Below are positions 57,567 to 64,000 of a stretch of DNA of 64,000 nt, piece by piece (the first letter of the stretch is position 1; each line of letters starts with the position of its first letter). Position numbers and translations under genes: made by a program. The stretch lies in assembly GCA_964036665.1 (NCBI GenBank), contig OZ038531.1, positions 868,001 to 932,000 on the forward strand, written 5' to 3'. The stretch is from Gordius sp. MW1 (Eukaryota > Nematomorpha > Gordioida > Gordea > Gordiidae). The notes under the pieces are model-generated. The model saw only the letters and a program-made list of their open reading frames with translations. It did not search any database and was not told the DNA's origin.

Positions 57567-58072
57567 GGTATAACGAAATGCATTATGCTACTTTGGCCAC
57601 CTTCCAATTTTAATCTAACCCCAAGTAAATGGAAAAAAAATAATTTTTACTCTCTATCAATTAATATTATTCAGGTTTGGACACCCATATTCCAAGTAAA
57701 ACATTTATCATAATTTTAATAACTTACAATCATTAGAAATATCTATCTGTGCTGCCAAAGGTAAATTGTGTTTTGAATGTATATTAAACCCATAAATTGC
57801 ATAGCAATTAATATTTGCTTCTTTGATGTTTGTAACATAATAAAGTTTTGTTAATAATATATATTTTATAATGACAGTCTTTTTTTATTGTTGATTTTTC
57901 ACAACAATGGCACATACTAATAATAGTTTTTATTGCAATAGAATGAATAAAGATATTTTTTAACTAATATATTAGTTAATCAACATGCTTCTTTATAGAT
58001 GATGTCAAGATTGAACCAATTAATTTTTGCACGCTAAACCCTGAAAGCCCATTCTGTTCCCGCCTCTTATAA
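57567..58072 (+). CDS. 3' part of a small gene with 21- and 24-nt exons, product unknown
   Basis: Plus-strand exons 57567-57624, 57675-57695, 57737-57760 and 57999-58072 join through GT-AG introns of 50, 41 and 238 nt with matching phases. The peptide reads GITKCIMLLWPPSNFNLTPS, LDTHIPKISICAAKDDVKIE and PINFCTLNPESPFCSRLL, then TAA. The 5' end is missing; a start at ATGAGA (57532) spliced to 57567 is possible. Cysteines and hydrophobic start could suit a small secreted product. The largest intron contains the dispersed CCCATAAATTGCATAGCAAT motif. No family recognised. Phase agreement over three introns is the main evidence. Confidence 0.45.
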
Positions 58073-58079
58073 CTTAATT

Positions 58080-59090
58080 GATGACAAAAAACATATAAAA
58101 CAACACCCATTAAAATGACATTATATTGTTTTGGATCTTGTACATAATTCTATAAGCATGAAATAATTTAAGCCAATGTATTGTTATTTGCAATATTAAA
58201 ATTAAAATGTTTTAGCTATGATTGCTTGGTTAGGCATTCAAACAGACGCAGTTCGCCTCAAACATCAATTGTAATTAAAAGAAGAACGCATTCTGTGAAA
58301 ACCATAAATGTTTATTAATTACACCTTTTGAATGAAATGGCAAATACTTTATTTGAAGCTTATTGCCTTTATGACTAACTTTGGCAATATTTTTAGTCAG
58401 TTTAAGGCGCAGTAAAAATCTTGTTTTTTTGTTTTGTATAACTTTAGCAACTGTATTTTATATTGCCGTCTTCGACCAGCCTTAATTCTCAATTTTTAGA
58501 TATGCCTGTTCATTTGGTTTCTTGGAAAAAGTATCCGCCTCGGCGCCGCGGGATGCTCCTTTTTTTTAAAGCCAAAAATAAACAATAACGGTCCTGTCAT
58601 TAGTTTAAAGGATTAAATTTCGCTCTTTAATATATCCCCTGAATTTTTATTAACCACACACTGCTAGTGTTACGATCTCGTCTTGGTTCACGTCAAATTG
58701 TTTAATACCAGCTTTTCGCTTTCGCTCATCTAGAGACATTTGATAGCCTCTCCATATTTCCTTAGATGGTCGTTGCCGTAAGATGGCCCCTAGTCCAGTC
58801 CTTAAAGCGTGTTCTGTCGCCCATTCCAAAAATACTCTAGTATGGGTGCCTTAGTGAGTGAAAACTTTTTGGCGTCAAAAGCTTGTTGCTATAATTTTGA
58901 TGTTGAAATAAAAATGTTAAATAATTCCCCCCCCCCCCGGAGAAAATCCTGGCTACGTGCCTGCTATATTGTCATCTAATTGGCTAGTTTGCTTTTCACT
59001 TAAAATTAATTTATCCACCTCGACCGTTGCATTCCGCAGTGGGATGGTTGCCACGTTACCACCATCGTCTATTGATCTTCTTTTGTACAA
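58080..59090. other. possible exon and decayed repeats
   Basis: 58214-58318 (plus) reads YDCLVRHSNRRSSPQTSIVI and KRRTHSVKTINVY after a TTTTAG acceptor; it may be an exon but is unlinked. 58660-58890 (minus) shows FSLTKAPILEYF and, shifted, TGLGAILRQ, a possible gypsy RNase H trace. TAGTGTTACGATCTCGTC at 58670 resembles a hAT-B end. 58925-58965 is a MITE end. Confidence 0.3.
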
Positions 59091-59097
59091 AGGGTAT

Positions 59098-59375
59098 TGT
59101 TGAGTCTTGGTTTTGGTGAAACCTTTAATCATAATACTAAGAGACTACCTTAATAGTACAACTTTTGTATATATATGTGATAGTGGGGTGAGACATATAC
59201 ATAGTGGGGTGATAGTGGAATGAACGCGTTACATAGTGGGGTGATAGTGGAATGAACGCGCTAAAGTAGAATTTGAATATTCTAGTGAAGTCTTATGATG
59301 GGGCTCCGCATGATAGTGGGGTGATACGAGCATAAGTAGAGTTTAGTCTATAACATCTAATTTGAATACATAACA
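59098..59375 (-). repeat. 3' LTR of the Mag-like element, 278 bp
   Basis: On the minus strand it begins TGTTATGTATTC and ends CAAGACTCAACA. It contains tandem GTGATAGTGGAATGAACGCG units. Compared with the other LTR it has a few substitutions and an extra stretch of about 25 bp in the tandem part. Confidence 0.92.
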
Positions 59376-59388
59376 TCTCTTACCCCTT
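59376..59388 (-). promoter_or_regulatory. polypurine tract next to the 3' LTR
   Basis: AAGGGGTAAGAGA on the minus strand lies immediately before the LTR start TGTT; one pyrimidine interrupts it. It is the expected plus-strand priming site and confirms orientation. Confidence 0.75.
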
Positions 59389-59442
59389 AAGTGATTCCAT
59401 ATCTTTCTATAGGGTTTCGGATTCGTATAGATCGCCGGACCG

Positions 59443-60138
59443 TTATTTCTGGCGAGGGTATAGGTGAATGAGGGGAGTCCATACGAGGGGTAGAGGTGAG
59501 GGCGAGGGTGTGTTAGAAACTGGTATGTTATCGCTATCCTCATCATGTGGTAAATTAGGCTGTTGCGGCATGGTGGCGTCAAGTAAATCACTGGGATCAT
59601 TTTGTGGCAGATCACCCGGTATTGCATGCGAAATGTCAGCCCATCGATCTTCATTGTTTAGCGTGTCTGCGTTATCTAACGATTTTCTAAGATGATCACC
59701 ATGTCTCTTCCATAATGCCTCATTATCCATTTCTATCATGTATGATACTGGGCCTAAGATTTTTACTATTTTCCCCGTTACCCCTAATTGATCATTAGTT
59801 GTGAAAGTTTTTACCCATACTCTGTCTCCGATTACAAATTTCCGTTTGATAGGTGCCAACTCGTCTTTGTCAAGACCAGTTACATGTGGTTTGAGTAAGT
59901 TTAATGGACCGATTGGTTGAATTTTGATTAATAGATTGGCTGGAGTTAATCCAGTTGTTGGGTGAATGGTATTCCTATAAGAAAACAGAAAGTTATATAA
60001 TTTATCGTTTTTAAAATTCCTAGTTTTGTTCAAAAACTCCTTGAATGTTCGGACGGAACGTTCAGCTTCTCCGTTGGATCGAGGATGATACGGGCTGGAA
60101 TATGCATTACGAATATTATTTGTTTTGCAGTATGTTTT
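59443..60138 (-). pseudogene. integrase C-terminal part
   Basis: Resumes as YCKTNNIRNAYSSPYHPRSN GEAERSVRTFKEFLNK in two parts, including the third catalytic residue (E in NGEAER). Then LFSYRNTIHPTTGLTPANLL, and an SH3-like tail with KFVIGDRVWVKTF and GPVSYMIEMDNEALWKRHGD HLRK. Ends in a Pro/Ser-rich region. Confidence 0.9.
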
Positions 60139-60631
60139 TATCGAATTCCTGGGAAAAGGAACATGATTTGCGAATTTTGAAGGAAGGGGGAATTATCAGG
60201 CTTGAATTGGGGGAAATATTGGGCCGTAAAAAGAAAAACTATTGGGGGATGGCAGGGCTTAAAGCCACTAAATAAAGATAACTTTACCGCTCTACATTTC
60301 GCCAATCTATTTTATTACCAGAAAAATTATATTAATGTATCAATCTCCTTATTACAAATCACTCATCCGTATTCATGTTGATAAACAATCAATATGGGAA
60401 GAAATAAATAACACAAACGTAAAAGCGCGTCGGGGGGGGGGGGGGTAACATATGCGTACTAGAAATTAAATGTAAAAGAATAATGGTCTACGCTATGAGT
60501 GTACAACGTGTAAGATCAAAAGAGTTGTACCGCGTGTTGAACTCTTAACTTTAATTTTTGAATAAGATGAGATGGGGGGGGGGGGGGGGGTGTGGGAAGA
60601 TATCTTCATCTTCGTATCTCCGGATACGATA
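60139..60631. mobile_element. 493-bp insertion in integrase with 5-bp duplication GTTTT
   Basis: The ends TATCGAATTCC and GGATACGATA are short inverted repeats. GTTTT is on both sides (60134-60138, 60632-60636). Removing the insert and one GTTTT restores the codons for AEF-KT-YCK without a shift. It contains two long G-runs (near 60433 and 60572) and no ORF of its own that I recognise. Confidence 0.82.
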
Positions 60632-61131
60632 GTTTTAAACTCGGCGCTTGTAAACTGAGGTCCATTGTCTGTAGCCAGGGTGTTTGGTACTCCGAACCTT
60701 GAGAAAATAGCTTCCAGAGCGCTTATAGTGCTTGCCGTTGTGATCGTGGTCATGGGAATTACCTCAGGCCATTTACTGTAGGCGTCAATTATAATTAGAT
60801 AATAATACCTATTAAGGGGTCCACAAAAAACGGCATGTAACCTAAACCATGGTTTCCCAGGGTTTTCCCATTTTTGAATGGCTAATTCTGTTGTCCCAGT
60901 GAACCATTGTTGACAATCCGTACAGTTTTGAACATAACCTTCTATATCTTTATCAATACCCGGATACCAGAGATGTTGACGAGCCAAGATTTTTGAGCGA
61001 CTCATGCCTGGGTGTCCTAAGTGGATGAGTTTCAAAATGGTTTGCCTTAATCCTTGAGGAATAATAATTCGATATCTCCAAAATATACAGCCCTTTAAGG
61101 TGGTGAGTTCTTTTTGCCGTTGTTGGTACAT
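60632..61131 (-). pseudogene. integrase, N-terminal zinc finger and core
   Basis: LIHLGHPGMSRSKILARQHL and CTDCQQ form the HHCC finger; the core shows IDAYSKWPEVIPMTT and VPNTLATDNGPQFTSAEFKT with the first two catalytic Asp residues. It breaks off at the 493-bp insert; the homologous reading resumes at 60133. Confidence 0.9.
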
Positions 61132-61139
61132 GATCAGTT

Positions 61140-61547
61140 CTGGAGTAACTTTCTTGGGCCAGCCATGGAGTACATAATTTTAGACTTGTCCCAGGATAGG
61201 ATCTTTACGAGTATGACGTTCTATGTCGGCTGAGGTAATAGGGAAATGTTGAAATGGTTCTTCATAAATGGTGTATATATCTTCTTCTTCCTTTTGTTGT
61301 GTTTCTTCAGCTTGTATTGGAAGTCTAGATAACATATCAGCTTGTGTATTTTCTTTGCCAGTTTTGTATTTTATGGTGTATTGATAGGGTGTTGTTAACA
61401 AGGTCCATTTCTGAAATCTCGCTGAAACGGCTTGTGGTACATTTTTATTAGGGTTGAAAAGTGATATTAATGGTTTGTGATCTGTTATTAATGTAAAATG
61501 GAGGCCATATAAATATTCCTTAAATTTATTAAAAGCATAAATGATGG
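61140..61547 (-). pseudogene. RNase H remainder and linker
   Basis: Visible: a run corresponding to YLYGLHFTLITDHKPLISLF at about 61440-61520 and, at 61180-61401, YQYTIKYKTGKENTQADMLS with RLPIQ, the end of RNase H. An acidic linker (EETQQKEEEDIYTIYEE) follows. A stop at about 61178 separates this from integrase. Confidence 0.85.
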
Positions 61548-62250
61548 CTAAGGCTTCTTTTTCAATTTGACTATAATTCCTTTCAGCAGCGTTAAGGGTG
61601 CGGGAAGTAAACGCTGCTGATACCCTTTTATTTCATGTGCAAGTACTGCGCCGAGTCCTTCAGATGAAGCATCCGTTGAGAGTATTAACGGTAAGTTAGG
61701 ATCAAAATGTTTTAATATCGGGGCTTGGACAATTGCTTTTTTAATGTTATTGAATGCCTTTGTACAGTCTATGGACCACTCCCAAGCAACCGTTTTCCTT
61801 AAGAGTTTATAAAGTGATTGGGCTAAAGTCGAGAAACTTTTTATGAATTTCGCGTAATATGTAGCCATGCCTAAAAAAGATTGTAATTCTTTTATTTTAG
61901 TTGGGAATGGTGCTGATAAAATTGCTTTAGTGTTCTTGTCGGTTGAAAAAATTCCGTCCTTACTAATGGTATGTCCTAAGTATTCCACTTTTTTTCCAAA
62001 AATTTACACTTTTCTAATTTTAGTTTTAGGCCTGTTTTTTCCAATTCCTTAAAAACTCTTTCTAATTTTTGATTGTGGTCCTCTACTGTTTTACCTGCTA
62101 TAATAATGTCATCTAGGTAAACTACTATTCCTTTCTCATTTCTAAATAAAGAGTCCATAAAACGCTGAAAAATAGCTGGCGCCGAGGCTATTTCAAAAGG
62201 TAACCTAGTATATTTAAAAAGACTTTTATGCGTATTAATGGCTAATAAGT
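61548..62250 (-). pseudogene. rest of RT and start of RNase H
   Basis: After the stop, TRLPFEIASAPAIFQRFMDS and VYLDDIIIAGKTVEDHNQKL (YLDD box) follow in 61976-62250. A frame change leads to 61548-61988: EYLGHTISKDGIFS, LQSFLGMATYYAKFIKSF and LILSTDASSEGLGAVLAHE, the RT connection and RNase H start. A further frame break follows near 61600. Confidence 0.9.
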
Positions 62251-62251
62251 T

Positions 62252-63496
62252 TTAAGAATTTTCGCTAACCTTTATTTGAAAATAGGCGTCCTTAAGGTTC
62301 AATACGGAGAAATATTTAAACCCGCCTAATTGTGCAAATATATCTTGAATACGTGGTAAAGGATATTTTTCAATTAAAAGGTGCTTATTTAAATCACGGA
62401 AGTCGCCGCAAATACGGACGTGTCCATTATTCTTAATAACTGTTACAATAGGTGCAGCGTGTTCAGCATATTTTATCGGTTTTAAAACATCTTCTTTAAC
62501 TAACCTATCTAATTCCTCGTCAATTTTAGGTTTTAACATATAGGGAATAGGTCTAGGACGGAAAAACCGGGGGCATAACTCATCTTTTAGTTTAAGCTTT
62601 GCTTCATAACCGACTACCCCTCCCCATTTATTTTCAAACAAACCCGGATATTTTTTAATAATATTATAGGTTACAACATCATCGTCAGTATGATTAATCT
62701 CGCGCAGTTGGAAAGGTTTATTAAGCTCCCAATCTCCAGCTAGCTGCCGTAAAATGTGAGGAAAGATTCTCAACCAATCTCTTCCTAAAATGTTTTGACC
62801 ATTCCCTTCCACGACGTAAAGAAAAAGTTGGTGGGTGGAGTCCTGTTCTTGCACCATGACTTTTGCCATTCCTTTTATTGGAATAGTTGACCCCTCGTAA
62901 CCTTTTAGGACAATATTACAAGGTTGAATGGCCAAGTGAGCCCCATAGATGGAATTTATTAAGGTGACTGCTGAACCAGTGTCAATTTCAAACTTTAAAA
63001 TATGGTTGTTTACCTTCAACCCATAATATGGCCGGGAATTTTCTCCTAGATGAAAATAGTTTAATGACGAGACCTTGTTGGAGCGGCATATTTTCCCGAT
63101 GTGACCCTGGGTATGGCATTTGTAACATGTTGCAAATCGGAATTTACAATTAGAACGAAAATGATTACCTCCGCAGGCGAAGCATTTGACATTCGGTATC
63201 GGCTGTTTGTTGGTCACCGTATGATTAGGTTTCAATTGTTGCGTCAATAAATGACTTTGAAAACTCGCTCGTTCTACGGACCTGGCAACATCCAAAGCCC
63301 CTTGCCAAGTCAAATTTTCCACAATCAACAGACGTTCTACAATCTTTCCATTTAGCAGTCCAGCTACGAACTGGTCTCGTAGCTTATCCTCGAGAGTTGA
63401 ACCGTAATTACAATGGATAGAAATACCTTTTAATCTTAACATCAATATTTTTACCCTCCAACTGAACACATTTATGGAATTTATACCTATGTACAA
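62252..63496 (-). pseudogene. gag C-terminus, zinc knuckles, protease and first part of RT
   Basis: A 414-codon open frame, the longest in the element. Residues about 35-80 finish the capsid-like region, 105-137 hold two zinc knuckles, 168-240 the aspartic protease (FEIDTGSAVTLINS; ILGRDWL), and from about 300 the RT fingers and palm (LDRLVKEDVLKPIKYAEHAA, RICGDFRDLNKHL, LNLKDAYFQIKV). It ends at a stop codon just before the RT active site, so no complete RT is made. Confidence 0.92.
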
Positions 63497-63749
63497 TAGG
63501 ACTCAACGTGGGGGAGAAGAAACTTTTCAGGGTTGTCACTATCTCTTCGAATGTCTTCTGCAACGGATCCGATGGTGAGAGAAGATTTATTAATAATTCA
63601 TAATTCTGTGACCCAATCACCGTAAGGAGCAGAGATTTTTTATCTCCGCCAACAACTAGATGATAATGATTAAACTGTGAGGGATAATGGTCAATGTTAT
63701 CGAAAGGCACATAGGGGTGGAAATTAATCGAAGAAGGAGACCGCGCCAT
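63408..63749 (-). pseudogene. gag N-terminal part
   Basis: 113 codons starting MARSPSSINFHPYVPFDNID; GGDKKSLLLTVIGSQNYELL and FEEIVTTLKSFFSP are usual for Mag-type Gag. Near VKIKR the homologous reading moves to the frame of the next entry (GISIHCNYGSTLEDKLRDQF), so this is a frameshift inside gag rather than a gag-pol junction. The start codon is the base next to the LTR. Confidence 0.82.
63731..63748 (-). promoter_or_regulatory. candidate primer-binding site overlapping the gag start
   Basis: TGGCGCGGTCTCCTTCTT starts one base after the LTR, with the TGG expected to pair with a tRNA CCA end. It overlaps the first gag codons (A-TGG-CG). Which tRNA would match is not known. Confidence 0.5.
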
Positions 63750-64000
63750 TGTTGAGTCTTGGTTTTGGTGAAACCTTTATTCAAAATACTAAGAGACTAC
63801 CTTAATAGTACAATTTTTGTATATATATGTGATAGTGGGGTGATAGTGGAATGAACGCGTTACATAGTGGGTGATAGTGGAATGAACGCGCTAAAGTAGA
63901 ATTTGAATATTCTAGTGAAGCCTTATGATGGGGCTCCGCGTGATAGTGGGGTGATACGAGCAAAAGTAGAGTTTAATCTATAACATCTAATTTGAATACA
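63750..64000 (-). repeat. 5' LTR of the Mag-like element, cut by the window end
   Basis: Matches 59098-59370 with about ten differences. It should run 5 bp beyond the window (TAACA). As the gag ATG starts at the first base after it, the leader RNA is encoded within the LTR. Confidence 0.92.

Larger units (their letters stand above)
59098..64000 (-). mobile_element. Mag-like Ty3/gypsy LTR retrotransposon, nearly complete
   Basis: Two LTRs flank gag and pol read on the minus strand: gag start 63749, zinc knuckles, protease, RT, RNase H and integrase to about 59443. LTRs begin TGTT and end AACA. A polypurine tract precedes the 3' LTR and a candidate primer-binding site follows the 5' LTR. The zinc-knuckle spacing (CFACGGNHFRSNC, then CYKCHTQGHIGKIC) and the RT box YLDDIIIAG fit the Mag/K02A2.6-like branch. 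Frameshifts, a stop, and a 493-bp insert in integrase make it inactive. The window stops 5 bp before the expected outer end of the 5' LTR, so the target duplication cannot be checked. Confidence 0.94.

Noticed and set aside
60045-60275. Plus-strand 76-codon ORF across the integrase break
   Set aside because: It runs from integrase antisense into the 493-bp insert; no homology and a mixed origin.
63408-63496. Programmed gag-pol frameshift
   Set aside because: The frame change lies inside the capsid-like region, well before the zinc knuckles, so it is a mutation and not a gag-pol junction.

Overview
The window is AT-rich invertebrate (metazoan) nuclear DNA. There is no bacterial operon, rRNA, recognisable tRNA or CRISPR. 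It holds one clearly recognisable host gene, a PBX/Extradenticle TALE-homeobox gene, two or three small intron-rich gene models with no recognised product, and a deep, nested mass of transposable elements. The species cannot be named. Several gene models need GT-AG introns of only 35 to 60 nt, as in flatworms and a few other lineages with very short introns, so a flatworm-like animal is a reasonable but unproven guess.

Region by region: 0-4.5 kb holds broken RTE-type and Ty3/gypsy-type retroelements. 4.5-11.3 kb is a nest: an outer hAT element contains a second hAT (itself split by a 3 kb RTE retrotransposon) and a third hAT carrying a short interspersed repeat; each hAT has an 8-bp target duplication. 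11.4-16.6 kb has a doubtful coding fragment, inverted tandem arrays, a decayed LINE and two inverted-repeat elements. 17.1-18.0 kb (minus) is a six-exon model for a small protein with a signal peptide. 18.5-27.7 kb is more decayed transposons, including a short BED/hATC hAT, a PIF/Harbinger remnant with a separate MADF protein, and a third hAT family.

The pbx gene runs on the minus strand from 42660 down to 28454. I can trace 11 exons with matching phases and GT-AG borders, giving a protein of about 556 residues: PBC-A, PBC-B, a TALE homeodomain with a polyalanine stretch after it, and a long Gly/Ser/His/Gln-rich tail. Its introns hold a dead piggyBac copy, a 173-bp MITE with target duplication, and hAT ends.

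43-59 kb is again repeats: a hAT copy, a satellite block, a second 3 kb RTE element inserted in another satellite with a 17-bp target duplication, Penelope-like GIY-YIG tails in tandem with a long tetranucleotide microsatellite, and at 57.6-58.1 kb (plus) a small gene model with 21- and 24-nt exons. From 59098 to the window end lies an almost complete Mag-like Ty3/gypsy element on the minus strand with both LTRs. Its gag start codon abuts the LTR and overlaps the candidate primer-binding site, and its integrase is split by a 493-bp insertion.

The mobile elements are nearly all inactive by frameshifts and stops. Only pbx is a confident working host gene.
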